From Bacillus albus (GTDB taxonomy: Bacteria; Bacillota; Bacilli; Bacillales; Bacillaceae_G): a DNA stretch of 64,000 nt. The DNA lies in the NCBI RefSeq assembly GCF_001884185.1, contig NZ_MAOE01000033.1, forward strand, positions 1-64,000, written 5' to 3'. The translations under genes were made by a program, and so were the position numbers. This document shows positions 45,981 to 54,277 of the stretch, one piece after another; the stretch's first letter is position 1; each line of letters begins with the position of its first letter. The notes under the pieces are model-generated. The model was not told the origin of the DNA and made no database searches. It was given only the letters and a program-made list of their open reading frames with translations.

Positions 45981-47183
45981 ATGTGGCGCAACAAAAATGT
46001 TTGGATTGTTTTAATTGGGGAGTTTATTGCTGGTCTAGGGTTATGGCTTGGTATTCTTGGTAACCTTGAATTTATGCAAAAATATGTCCCTTCGGATTTC
46101 ATGAAATCCGTAATATTATTTATCGGATTATTAGCAGGTGTTCTAGTCGGTCCCATGGCTGGACGCGTCATTGATCAGTATGAAAAGAAAAAAGTTCTTC
46201 TTTACGCTGGATTCGGTCGCGTTATTAGTGTTATTTTTATGTTTTTCGCTATCCAATTTGAAAGCATCGCCTTTATGATTGCATTTATGGTTGCTCTTCA
46301 AATTTCAGCAGCATTTTACTTCCCTGCATTACAATCTGTAATTCCACTTATCGTACGTGAGCATGAGTTATTACAGATGAACGGTGTACATATGAATGTA
46401 GGTACAATCGCTCGTATTGCAGGTACTTCACTAGGTGGAATTCTTTTAGTTGTAATGAGTTTACAGTATATGTATGCCTTCTCAATGGCAGCGTACGCTT
46501 TATTATTCTTCTCAACTTTCTTCCTACAATTCGAAGATAAGAAATCAACAACACCAAGTAAACAAGCTGCAAAAGATAATAGCTTTATGGAAGTATTTCG
46601 TATATTAAAAGGAATTCCTATTGCTTTTACAGCACTTATATTAAGTATTATCCCTCTATTATTTATAGCCGGATTTAATTTAATGGTAATTAACATAAGT
46701 GAAATGCAACATGATCCAACGATTAAAGGGTTTATTTATACAATTGAAGGTGTCGCATTTATGTTAGGGGCCTTCGTTATTAAACGTTTATCTGACCATT
46801 TCAAACCTGAAAAATTATTATATTTCTTCGCAGTTTGTACCGCTTTTGCACACCTATCATTGTTCTTTAGCGATATAAAATGGATGTCTCTTACATCATT
46901 TGGTTTGTTTGGTTTTAGTGTCGGTTGCTTCTTCCCTATTATGTCGACAATTTTCCAAACGAAAGTGGAAAAAAGCTATCATGGCCGCCTCTTCTCATTC
47001 CGTAATATGTTTGAGAGAGTTATGTTCCAAATCGTTTTACTCGGCACAGGTTTCTTCTTAGATACGATTGGACTACAATATATGGTACTCATTTTCGGTG
47101 TTATTTCATTATTAATTATTTTCATATCGCTATCTAAGCAGAAACAATATGAAAAACAACCTTCACAATCTGCAAATTTATAA
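45981..47183 (+). CDS. MFS transporter
   Basis: 400 aa, 10-12 membrane segments. The first segment (VWIVLIGEFIAGLGLWLGILG) and motif A-like loop (GRVIDQYEKKKVLLYAG) place it in the MFS. Resembles MFS_1 export proteins. ATG at 45981 follows GGAGAGG. Substrate unknown. Its stop is followed by a strong terminator. Confidence 0.82.
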   Translation: MWRNKNVWIVLIGEFIAGLGLWLGILGNLEFMQKYVPSDFMKSVILFIGLLAGVLVGPMAGRVIDQYEKKKVLLYAGFGRVISVIFMFFAIQFESIAFMIAFMVALQISAAFYFPALQSVIPLIVREHELLQMNGVHMNVGTIARIAGTSLGGILLVVMSLQYMYAFSMAAYALLFFSTFFLQFEDKKSTTPSKQAAKDNSFMEVFRILKGIPIAFTALILSIIPLLFIAGFNLMVINISEMQHDPTIKGFIYTIEGVAFMLGAFVIKRLSDHFKPEKLLYFFAVCTAFAHLSLFFSDIKWMSLTSFGLFGFSVGCFFPIMSTIFQTKVEKSYHGRLFSFRNMFERVMFQIVLLGTGFFLDTIGLQYMVLIFGVISLLIIFISLSKQKQYEKQPSQSANL

Positions 47184-47193
47184 CATAATTAAA

Positions 47194-47225
47194 GAAGCAT
47201 GGATTATTAGATTAATCCATGCTTC
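47194..47225 (+). terminator. terminator
   Basis: GAAGCATGGATTA pairs perfectly with TAATCCATGCTTC. Confidence 0.85.
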
Positions 47226-47335
47226 TTTATTATATAAAACCTTCTTTCTTACGCTTATTGAAATTATTTAAAGGAGTACCCCCCTCTTATTTTCGAATAC
47301 AGTACATTAACAAGATATATACAGGAGGTGTGAAA

Positions 47336-47635
47336 ATGTCTGATGGTATGCAGTTATTTATTATCTTTATTTTTGTATTAGCTCTGTTTAGTATCATAAA
47401 CTTTTTAGCGATTTCCTTATCTGGACATAACTTTAAAAGAAGAATTATCGCAGGTTTCATATTTTTATTACTGACCCCTATTATCTTTTTGACTATCACA
47501 GCATTCGCTTCTATATTCGATAAAGCTGGATTTGGAGCTGGTGGCCTAGCCTTCATTGTTGCAATTATATATATTTTAAATGGAATTGTGATCCTACTTT
47601 CCTCTTTATTATTCCTCAAAAGAGACATAACATAG
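47336..47635 (+). CDS. small membrane protein, YesK-like paralogue
   Basis: 99 aa from ATG at 47336 after AGGAGGTG. Three hydrophobic segments. It resembles the protein at 10726-11007, sharing the F-I-L-TP-I motif and the Gly-rich turn (GAGGLAF against GFAGGFAGL) before the last two segments. A terminator follows. Confidence 0.65.
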   Translation: MSDGMQLFIIFIFVLALFSIINFLAISLSGHNFKRRIIAGFIFLLLTPIIFLTITAFASIFDKAGFGAGGLAFIVAIIYILNGIVILLSSLLFLKRDIT

Positions 47636-47650
47636 ACTATAGTACTCGGT

Positions 47651-47677
47651 ATGAATCTAACTTTCCATTAGATTCAT
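47651..47677 (+). terminator. terminator
   Basis: ATGAATCTAA pairs perfectly with TTAGATTCAT, followed by GCTTTT. Confidence 0.6.
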
Positions 47678-47804
47678 GCTTTTCAATTCCCTCTAAATTT
47701 TTATATGAAATTAAATAATTCTTTATAAAAATTTAAACTTTTTTTATTACAATATTCGTATCGTATTCGCACGTTTATTAAAAATGAAAAGAAAGGAGTA
47801 CAAA

Positions 47805-48167
47805 ATGAAAAAGGTTTTATTAATTATTCCATTATTCATCGTTCTACTGAGTGGCTGTAGCAATAATGATATATACGGCTCTTGGGAAGTCGTTGATAAC
47901 AAAAATGGGCTTTGCCCTGCATCTTATAAATTTGAAACAGTTGTAAAAGAAGAAAAGAAAGAAAAAATTGTTCAAAACCTAGTGGAAATGCAAACAACGA
48001 AGCAAAAAGAAGATTTATACAAAGGTTCCTTTGTCAAAAATTCTAATGTATATCACATTGATTATGGTAACTCGTTTACATCAGATCAAACTTTACAAGT
48101 TATCGATGGCAAATTAAATGTATACTTTTATGCAGTGGAAAAATTATGTACATATAAAAAGATATGA
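47805..48167 (+). CDS. lipoprotein of unknown function
   Basis: 120 aa. Signal peptide with lipobox LSGC (Cys at about 18). The mature part starts SNNDIYGSWEVVDN and is rich in Lys and Glu; it reads as a small lipocalin-like or beta domain but no family is assigned. ATG at 47805 follows AAAGGAG. Confidence 0.7.
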   Translation: MKKVLLIIPLFIVLLSGCSNNDIYGSWEVVDNKNGLCPASYKFETVVKEEKKEKIVQNLVEMQTTKQKEDLYKGSFVKNSNVYHIDYGNSFTSDQTLQVIDGKLNVYFYAVEKLCTYKKI

Positions 48168-48182
48168 TTACACTTCATATAA

Positions 48183-48206
48183 AACGCAGAAAATATTTTC
48201 TGCGTT
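48183..48206 (+). terminator. terminator
   Basis: AACGCAGAAAATATTTTCTGCGTT is followed by T-rich sequence. Confidence 0.7.
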
Positions 48207-48308
48207 ATTTTTATTTTACAAAGCTAACTCAAAATATTTCCCCTTTTAAATCTTTAAATTCAAATGTATTATTATATAATAACAATATTTTAATGTGAGG
48301 TGCTTTTT

Positions 48309-48506
48309 TTGAGAAGTTTAAGTTCATTAATTGTATCAACAATCTGTTCCATTATCCTAATCTTATGGAGTACATTTTTATTTTACGAAAAATTCACGAC
48401 AGGAAATTCATACTATTGGCTCATTGGTATATTAGGCCTCGTTTTCGTGTTCTTTTTCATCCAAAATATGCGGGATATACTTAATAAAAACTATAAAACA
48501 TCCTAA
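48309..48506 (+). CDS. small membrane protein (65 aa)
   Basis: TTG at 48309, eight bases behind GAGG (the in-frame GTG at 48300 is too close). Two membrane segments, about 7-24 and 36-53. Short basic tail. No family recognised. Confidence 0.55.
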   Translation: MRSLSSLIVSTICSIILILWSTFLFYEKFTTGNSYYWLIGILGLVFVFFFIQNMRDILNKNYKTS

Positions 48507-48699
48507 ACCATCTAGAAAGATATAATAGACAGTCCAGTTAACCAATCCTTATTTACAGCCTCCTTTTCAAAAAAGACTAATCCCTCCTCTAAATTTGTCA
48601 ATCGTTTTAATTTTCATAAAAAAATGATAAAATGTAACCATGTGTTTTCAGAATAATTAAAAACGAAGATAGAAAGCACTGTTTTTAGGAGGGGTTTTG

Positions 48700-49899
48700 A
48701 TGACTTACACGTTAGCAACTAGAATGAAAGCATTCCAATCTTCTATATTTAGTGAATTAGGGGTTTATAAAAAAGAAAAAATTGCAGCAGGTCACAAAAT
48801 GATTGATTTAAGTATCGGGAATCCTGATATGCCACCTGCTGACTTCGTAAAAGAAGAAATGGTACATACAGCAAGTAAAAAAGAAAGCTACGGATACACA
48901 TTAAGTGGGATTCAAGAATTTCACGAAGCTGTAACTGAATATTACAATAACACTCATAATGTTATATTAAATGCCGATAAAGAAGTTTTATTATTGATGG
49001 GTTCACAAGATGGACTCGTTCATTTACCTATGGTTTATGCGAATCCGGGAGATATTATATTAGTTCCTGACCCTGGATATACAGCTTATGAAACAGGGAT
49101 CCAAATGGCTGGTGCAACATCCTATTACATGCCTTTAAAGAAAGAAAATGATTTTTTACCTAACTTAGATGCTATCCCTGTAGAAATCGCCGATCAAGCA
49201 AAGATGATGATTTTAAACTTCCCAGGAAATCCAGTTCCAGCAATGGCTCATGAAGGTTTCTTTAAAGAGGTAATCGCATTCGCGAAAAAGCATAATATTA
49301 TCGTTGTCCATGATTTTGCTTATGCTGAATTTTATTTTGATGGTAAAAAACCAATTAGCTTCCTCTCTGTACCTGGTGCTAAAGAAGTTGGCGTAGAAAT
49401 CAACTCTTTGTCAAAAAGTTATAGTTTAGCAGGTAGCCGTATTGGTTATATGATTGGAAACGAAGAAATTGTTCGTGCACTTACGCAATTTAAATCAAAT
49501 ACAGATTACGGAGTGTTTTTACCAATTCAAAAAGCAGCATCAGCTGCACTAAGAAATGGCGCTTCGTTTTGCGAGAAAAATCGCGGTATTTATCAAGAAC
49601 GTAGAGATACTTTAGTTGATGGATTCCGAACATTTGGTTGGAATGTTGATAAACCAGCTGGTAGTATGTTTGTCTGGGCCGAAATTCCGAAAGGCTGGAC
49701 TTCTATAGATTTCGCTTATGCGTTAATGGATCGTGCGAATGTCGTTGTTACACCAGGTCATGCATTCGGACCTCACGGAGAAGGCTTTGTACGTATTGCA
49801 CTCGTTCAAGATAAAGAAGTGTTACAACAAGTTGTTGAAAACATTAGAAATAGCGGTATTTTTTCTCTTGAAAAAGTAAATGAATTAGTTAAAAATTAA
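48700..49899 (+). CDS. class I/II PLP-dependent aminotransferase (LL-DAP aminotransferase-like)
   Basis: 399 aa. Fold-type I features: IDLSIGNPDMPP at the start, the GSQDGL stretch, VHDFAYAEFYFDG for the Asp that pairs with the PLP nitrogen, and SLSKSYSLAGSRIGY with the Schiff-base Lys. It resembles DapL/YugH/PatA group enzymes. Real substrate could be an amino acid such as aspartate. ATG at 48700 follows AGGAGG; the upstream TTG at 48697 is unlikely. Confidence 0.85.
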   Translation: MTYTLATRMKAFQSSIFSELGVYKKEKIAAGHKMIDLSIGNPDMPPADFVKEEMVHTASKKESYGYTLSGIQEFHEAVTEYYNNTHNVILNADKEVLLLMGSQDGLVHLPMVYANPGDIILVPDPGYTAYETGIQMAGATSYYMPLKKENDFLPNLDAIPVEIADQAKMMILNFPGNPVPAMAHEGFFKEVIAFAKKHNIIVVHDFAYAEFYFDGKKPISFLSVPGAKEVGVEINSLSKSYSLAGSRIGYMIGNEEIVRALTQFKSNTDYGVFLPIQKAASAALRNGASFCEKNRGIYQERRDTLVDGFRTFGWNVDKPAGSMFVWAEIPKGWTSIDFAYALMDRANVVVTPGHAFGPHGEGFVRIALVQDKEVLQQVVENIRNSGIFSLEKVNELVKN

Positions 49900-49907
49900 T
49901 GGTAGCT

Positions 49908-49930
49908 CCCCTGCTTAACTGTAGCAGGGG
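49908..49930 (+). terminator. hairpin between aminotransferase and FabZ-like gene
   Basis: CCCCTGCT pairs with AGCAGGGG. It is followed by TATTATTC rather than a pure T run, so it may reduce rather than stop transcription into the FabZ-like gene. Confidence 0.5.
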
Positions 49931-49955
49931 TATTATTCATTGGAGGTACTTTCAT

Positions 49956-50354
49956 ATGCATATTACAGACACACTTCCCCATCGTTATCCATTTTTAATG
50001 ATTGATAAAATAACAAATGTAAAACAAGGTGAATCCGTTACAGGATATAAACTTATTACAAATAACGAGTGGTTTATAAATGATAGTCAAAAACATATGC
50101 CTCATATGTTAATTGTAGAAGCGCTTGCTCAGCTTAGTGCATTTGTACAAACGAGTGACTCTGAAGGACTAGGCTTCCTCTCCTCATTAGATGGGGTTGA
50201 ATTCCACGGAAAAGCATATCCTGGTGATAAACTGGATTTACATTATGAGCTAACTCGTAATCGTCGAGGTTTTATTCTCGGTACAGGTACTGCAACTGTT
50301 AACAATCAGCCGATTGTAACGATAGAAAAGCTATTAATATATAAAGCAGAATAG
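49956..50354 (+). CDS. FabZ-like hot-dog dehydratase
   Basis: 132 aa from ATG at 49956 after TGGAGG. Contains LPHRYPFLMIDKI with the catalytic His and the later helix with VEALAQLSAF where the catalytic Glu sits. The normal FabZ is near 145 aa and lies in a different operon, so this is a paralogue, perhaps for another acyl-thioester. Confidence 0.85.
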   Translation: MHITDTLPHRYPFLMIDKITNVKQGESVTGYKLITNNEWFINDSQKHMPHMLIVEALAQLSAFVQTSDSEGLGFLSSLDGVEFHGKAYPGDKLDLHYELTRNRRGFILGTGTATVNNQPIVTIEKLLIYKAE

Positions 50355-50445
50355 AGACGATGTAATTCTACTGGAATCTATATCTTACAAATTCGTTTTA
50401 CTAACATGAACAACGTAAATAAATCACTTGGTTAGGGGCAGGAAA

Positions 50446-51276
50446 ATGGAAAGTACTATCGGTATCGATGCTGGAGGAACATTAACGAAAATTGCTTATT
50501 TGAACGAACAAAAGCAATTAGCTTTTGAAAAATTTTATTCAAATGAACAAGATAAAATAATAGATTGGCTTAAGAAAAATACTCGTATAAAACAAATATG
50601 TATTACAGGTGGTAAAGCAAAACAATTACAGCAACTACTTTCAGACTCATATGAAATTGTAGAACTAAACGAATTTGAAGCTACTCTTGTAGGTGTACGA
50701 TACATATTAAAAGAAGAAAAATATGATTTAAACAACTTTATTTTAACAAATATCGGTACAGGTACTTCCATTCATTACGTTTATAATGACAAATATGTTC
50801 GTGCTGGTGGAACTGGTGTTGGCGGAGGTACTATTATGGGGCTTTCAAAGTTATTAACAAATATAGATCATTTTGAAGATCTGATTCCTTTAACAAAAAT
50901 AGGCTCTAGAAAAGAACTAGATATTACGGTTGGAGATATTTATAGTGGCATTCTCTCACCTATTGATAATAGCTTAACTGCTAGCAATTTTGGTAAAGCC
51001 GCTATTTCAGAATCAAAATATAATAGCTCAGATATACTTGCTACTGTACAAGGACTTGTCGGTGAAGTCGTTACTGCATTAAGCCTTCAATTCGCCGAAA
51101 CAAAAAACATTGACCATATTATTTATATTGGTTCGACTCTTTGTAATAACGTACACCTTCAAAATATTATTCGTAGCTACACAAAATATCAAAATAAAAC
51201 ACCCATTTTTTTACAAGATGGTGGTAATAGCGGTGCGATCGGTGCTTTACTTTATGTTACGAATAAAAAAAGCTGA
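50446..51276 (+). CDS. coaW: type II pantothenate kinase
   Basis: 276 aa. N-terminal ATP-binding [14 protein letters not shown] and the NIGTGTS motif belong to the type II pantothenate kinase/eukaryotic-like fold (ASKHA). [13 protein letters not shown] holds the pantothenate-binding loop. Bacilli also carry the type III enzyme CoaX elsewhere. The start is ATG at 50446. A fragment of a CoaB-like ligase lies near the right end of the window. Confidence 0.88.
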   Translation: MESTIGIDAGGTLTKIAYLNEQKQLAFEKFYSNEQDKIIDWLKKNTRIKQICITGGKAKQLQQLLSDSYEIVELNEFEATLVGVRYILKEEKYDLNNFILTNIGTGTSIHYVYNDKYVRAGGTGVGGGTIMGLSKLLTNIDHFEDLIPLTKIGSRKELDITVGDIYSGILSPIDNSLTASNFGKAAISESKYNSSDILATVQGLVGEVVTALSLQFAETKNIDHIIYIGSTLCNNVHLQNIIRSYTKYQNKTPIFLQDGGNSGAIGALLYVTNKKS

Positions 51277-51293
51277 CAGTTGTCAGCTTTTTT
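51265..51293. terminator. bidirectional terminator
   Basis: AAAAAAGCTGACA pairs with TGTCAGCTTTTTT between convergent genes. Confidence 0.85.
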
Positions 51294-51792
51294 GCAACGG
51301 TACTTCAAATTCAATAATTGATTCCCCATCCTCTCCCATTCGCTCTACACTAATTCTATCAACTATACATTGTAACTTTTCAGGGAAACTATGAATATCC
51401 TTAACTGCTTCAGTAGCTAACTCAGTACGTTCTTTTCTCCCGACTGTTACATGCGGTATGTACGGAATATCTTCTTTCAAAAATTGTAATAAGGCTCCTG
51501 TATATAGCAAGTCATGTAGTTCTTCAATTTGTTTTTGCCCCTTTTCAACTCGTAAAAATAAATATTCCCCTTCACCCGTAATTTGATTCGCAAATTCAAT
51601 TTCTATCTCTTGTATCCCTTTTGATAATTTTAAAATATGTAACTTCAGCTCATCATTTGAAATCGAGCTTTCAAATGGGAATATAACTGTAATATGCGGC
51701 GGAATTAAACCGAATAAAGGATCATGTTTTTTCCTAATGTCCTCTATTTCATTAATAGACATGTCGTTTAGAAAAAGTAAAATTGTACGCAT
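51283..51792 (-). CDS. 2'-5' RNA ligase / phosphodiesterase superfamily protein
   Basis: 169 aa with the two HxTx catalytic motifs (HITVIF and HVTVGR). A member of the LigT/YjcG family. Cellular substrate not known; possible cyclic phosphodiesterase or RNA 3'-end activity. The ATG has an AGGGGA site. Confidence 0.85.
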   Translation of the reverse strand: MRTILLFLNDMSINEIEDIRKKHDPLFGLIPPHITVIFPFESSISNDELKLHILKLSKGIQEIEIEFANQITGEGEYLFLRVEKGQKQIEELHDLLYTGALLQFLKEDIPYIPHVTVGRKERTELATEAVKDIHSFPEKLQCIVDRISVERMGEDGESIIEFEVPLQKS

Positions 51793-51880
51793 TTTTATAT
51801 CCCCTACTTTCTCTTTTTATATTCATCATATTGTATGGTAGCTTGCACTTCAACAAATGATTTCAATTACATATAAAAAG

Positions 51881-51909
51881 AAAAAACTTCTCAAAAGAAA
51901 AGTTTTTTC
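51881..51909 (-). terminator. terminator-like hairpin
   Basis: AAAAAACTT pairs with AAGTTTTTT; it overlaps the end of a small ORF. Confidence 0.5.
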
Positions 51910-52004
51910 TTATCTTCTTCACTAACGAGACTAATTGCCTGTACTAACTTAGGTAAATAATGATCTTGCATTCGATGATAAATAATTTTGTATACAAACT
52001 CCAC
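51891..52004 (-). CDS. short DinB-like N-terminal fragment or small protein (37 aa)
   Basis: GTG at 52004 behind GGGAGGAGAATAG. The sequence VYKIIYHRMQDHYLPKLV recalls the first helix of DinB-family proteins and ends after 37 residues in a terminator-like hairpin. It may be a truncated DinB gene or an independent small protein. Confidence 0.4.
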   Translation of the reverse strand: MEFVYKIIYHRMQDHYLPKLVQAISLVSEEDKKKLFF

Positions 52005-52027
52005 CTATTCTCCTCCCATCATTTCAA

Positions 52028-52611
52028 CTACTGTACTGGATACTTAACAAATAAAGATTTCCGAAACTCTTTATCATGTATTAGCAGTGTAATTTTTTTG
52101 TTATTATCATTAAGGAACTTTACTACTTTCTTTTTATCCCATATATCATTTTCTTTTGGAAAATCATCAAATTTTTCATACAGTATTGATAGTATTTCTT
52201 TTCTTTTTATCATGAATTTTTTATTTTCTACTTGAAACTCGTAACCTTTGCATTTGGTACTAAAACTGCTAGATAAGTAATGTTAAAGAAAAAATTCTTC
52301 TCCATCGTATCCTTATTATCAAACCAATACGTCTCAACCATTTCTTCTGTAAGGGTTCCATTTCCTTTTGCACCATAGATCACCTTTATGCTTTCATTCT
52401 CTAAATTTATACTTTGAAATGTTTCACCACCGGATAAATGATTAATAATTGCAACCACATCTGAGTTATTACCAACATATGTTCCAGCATATTTCTTAAA
52501 GTCACCAGGTTTCACATCAGATATTTCTTTTATTCTTTCTCCGCTAGAACAAGCAGTAATAAATAAAAAAATTGTTAGCATAACAACTACAATACGATGC
52601 ATATATTTCAT
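52028..52611 (-). pseudogene. frameshifted DUF4825 lipoprotein
   Basis: The first frame (127 aa from 52611) has a lipoprotein signal (TACS lipobox) and DUF4825-type segments (KPGDFKKYAGTYVGNNSDV). It ends early after NAKVTSFK. The frame one base away continues GYEFQVENKKFMIKRKEIL to 52028. Loss of one A in GCAAAGGT (about 52247) accounts for the break; the repaired protein has about 194 residues. Confidence 0.8.
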
Positions 52612-52788
52612 TTAGCATCCCCCATTTTTATCGATATTTCGTTAATTACAATACACCTTCTCAAAACCCTTTAAAATATACGCATTTTAATCAAAATTAA
52701 AAATTTTCACTTTTTCTGTTTACAATTATCCATTAATTGTATATACTTACTAACGTAAGAAAAATATTCTAAAAGGAGGTCGAAGGAA

Positions 52789-52887
52789 ATGATGAAATTA
52801 CAATTGCATGCTTTAACTTTAGCGTTAACTGCACCTGTGTTTTCTGGACAATTAAATATGAATTCGACCAACCTAATGGAGAATTGA
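52789..52887 (+). CDS. small ORF with possible frameshift (32 aa)
   Basis: ATG nine bases behind AAAGGAGG. Begins MMKLQLHALTLALTAPV, a hydrophobic stretch. As read it ends after 32 codons. If one T is restored near 52851 the end becomes KYEFDQPNGELKIVHYFD and stops at 52910, which looks more protein-like. Either is speculative. It precedes the YrzI array. Confidence 0.4.
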   Translation: MMKLQLHALTLALTAPVFSGQLNMNSTNLMEN

Positions 52888-52921
52888 AAATCGTACATTA
52901 TTTCGATTAATTCATAAATTC

Positions 52922-52995
52922 GCCACAGGAGGTCGTATACTTTCCTGTGGCTTTTTCACGCCCTGCCATAGGAGAACTATATCTTCCTGTGGCTT
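52922..52995 (+). terminator. two tandem hairpin terminators
   Basis: GCCACAGGA pairs with TCCTGTGGC plus T run (52922-52956), and a near copy GCCATAGGA with TCCTGTGGC plus T run (52965-52999). Both lie between the 52789 ORF and the first YrzI gene. Confidence 0.8.
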
Positions 52996-53051
52996 TTTTG
53001 TGCGATTTTTTAGCCTCTTACATCATTTTTTTAAGAAAGGAGCAACATTCG

Positions 53052-53192
53052 ATGACTATTAGCGTATTGTTTTTAAGTATTACGATTCAAAGAAATAAAA
53101 TTTCTAAAGATGAAATGTTTCATAATGAGCAAATAGAAAAAGCTATGAATGATGTTAAGGAGCGCCAAGTACTTTATTGTGATCACATGTAA
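53052..53192 (+). CDS. YrzI family small protein 1 (46 aa)
   Basis: ATG behind AAAGGAGC. Sequence starts TISVLFLSITIQRNK, with the YrzI-type hydrophobic start, and ends VKERQVLYCDHM. First of the six tandem copies. The YrzI family (Bac_small_YrzI) is associated with sporulating bacilli; in B. subtilis yrzI has been considered a possible type I toxin gene. Confidence 0.75.
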   Translation: MTISVLFLSITIQRNKISKDEMFHNEQIEKAMNDVKERQVLYCDHM

Positions 53193-53219
53193 TTCCTTTT
53201 CGAAAGGAGGAATTCATTT

Positions 53220-53363
53220 ATGACTTTTCATATTTTCTTTTTTACGACTGTACTTCAGAAGAATACTTTAACTGAAGCTGAAATCAATCGTAAACAACAA
53301 ATAAAACAACTGACTGATAAAATGACTGACATTAAAAGTTCATATTATACACATATGTATTAA
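53220..53363 (+). CDS. YrzI family small protein 2 (47 aa)
   Basis: ATG behind GAAAGGAGGAATTC. Starts TFHIFFFTTVLQKNT and ends DIKSSYYTHMY; the most diverged copy of the array, keeping the first-helix and YY-terminal pattern. Confidence 0.7.
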   Translation: MTFHIFFFTTVLQKNTLTEAEINRKQQIKQLTDKMTDIKSSYYTHMY

Positions 53364-53391
53364 AAATATATTTTTAAGGAGCACTTTCCTA

Positions 53392-53535
53392 ATGAAATTT
53401 AAAGCATTCTTTTTAACGATTACCATTCAAAAACGTAAACTTTCACAGAAAGAAATTTCACGTGAGCAACACATTCAATCTATTATGGACGAAGTGAAAG
53501 AGCGTCAAGCCTCTTATTACAGCCGTCTGTTTTAA
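53392..53535 (+). CDS. YrzI family small protein 3 (47 aa)
   Basis: ATG behind AAGGAGC. KFKAFFLTITIQKRKLSQKE start and VKERQASYYSRLF end. Nearly identical to the next copy. Confidence 0.78.
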   Translation: MKFKAFFLTITIQKRKLSQKEISREQHIQSIMDEVKERQASYYSRLF

Positions 53536-53561
53536 ATAACTTTTAAAGGAGCAATTCCCTA

Positions 53562-53705
53562 ATGAAATTTAAAGCATTCTTTTTAACTATCACCATTCAA
53601 AAACGTAAGCTTTCTCAAAATGAGATTTTGCGTGAGCAACACATTCAATCTATTATGGACGAAGTGAAAGAGCGTCAAGCCTCTTATTACAGCCGTCTGT
53701 TTTAA
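53562..53705 (+). CDS. YrzI family small protein 4 (47 aa)
   Basis: Almost identical to copy 3; the two differ mainly at SQKEISREQ against SQNEILREQ. Downstream DNA is repeated too, so a recent tandem duplication (170 bp period) is likely. Confidence 0.78.
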   Translation: MKFKAFFLTITIQKRKLSQNEILREQHIQSIMDEVKERQASYYSRLF

Positions 53706-53732
53706 ATAACTTTTAAAGGGGCAAATACATTT

Positions 53733-53873
53733 ATGAAATTTAAAGTATTCTTTTTAACCATTACGATTCAAAAAACTAAGTTCTCCGACAGCGAGATATT
53801 ACATGATCATCAAATTAATAAAGCTATGGAAGATGTAAAAGAACGCCAAAGTCACTACTGTAGCCATCTATAA
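53733..53873 (+). CDS. YrzI family small protein 5 (46 aa)
   Basis: ATG behind AAAGGGGC. Starts KFKVFFLTITIQKTK and ends VKERQSHYCSHL. Confidence 0.78.
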   Translation: MKFKVFFLTITIQKTKFSDSEILHDHQINKAMEDVKERQSHYCSHL

Positions 53874-53898
53874 TTCCTTTCGAAAGGAGGAATATATC

Positions 53899-54039
53899 AT
53901 GAAGTTTCACCTTTTCTTTTTAACAATTACAATCCAGAAAAAAAACTATACTGATGCTGAATTAAAACAAGAACAACAATATAAACAGGTTATAGACGAA
54001 ATTCGAGATCGTAGAAGCAAATACTACTCTCACCTATAA
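53899..54039 (+). CDS. YrzI family small protein 6 (46 aa)
   Basis: ATG behind AAAGGAGG. Starts KFHLFFLTITIQKKN and ends IRDRRSKYYSHL. Last clear copy. Confidence 0.78.
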   Translation: MKFHLFFLTITIQKKNYTDAELKQEQQYKQVIDEIRDRRSKYYSHL

Positions 54040-54074
54040 TTCTTTAAAAATATAAAACTTGAAAGGAGTCGATT

Positions 54075-54134
54075 ATGATGTTGATAGCACGCTCTAGGGA
54101 AATGATTTGGATAGTTCAGAGGGATTCCACATAG
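54075..54134 (+). CDS. very short ORF after the YrzI array (19 aa)
   Basis: An AAAGGAG site lies six bases before ATGATG, but the 19-residue product (MMLIARSREMIWIVQRDST) does not fit the YrzI pattern. Could be a decayed copy or a leader ORF; weak. Confidence 0.25.
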   Translation: MMLIARSREMIWIVQRDST

Positions 54135-54234
54135 TTTTTGAGGCTATATCATACAATTTTCCCGCTACATTTGATATGTAATAAATATATAATAAAATTG
54201 TATCACTACACTTTTTAAAAATGATTCACAAACA

Positions 54235-54266
54235 AAAGATACACCACTAAAAAGCGGTGTATCTTT
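54235..54266 (-). terminator. terminator of the AI-2E family gene
   Basis: AAAGATACACC pairs with GGTGTATCTTT after the stop codon at 54278. Confidence 0.75.
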
Positions 54267-54277
54267 CTCAACATATA

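Noticed and set aside
46316-46696. minus-strand ORF inside the MFS gene
   Set aside because: It is the complement of membrane-segment codons; no ribosome-binding site.
53392-53705. tandem near-identical repeats as a CRISPR-like or VNTR array
   Set aside because: The repeat unit is a whole gene plus ribosome-binding site; it is coding, not spacer-separated.
54075-54134. seventh YrzI copy
   Set aside because: The 19-residue reading does not share the YrzI motifs.
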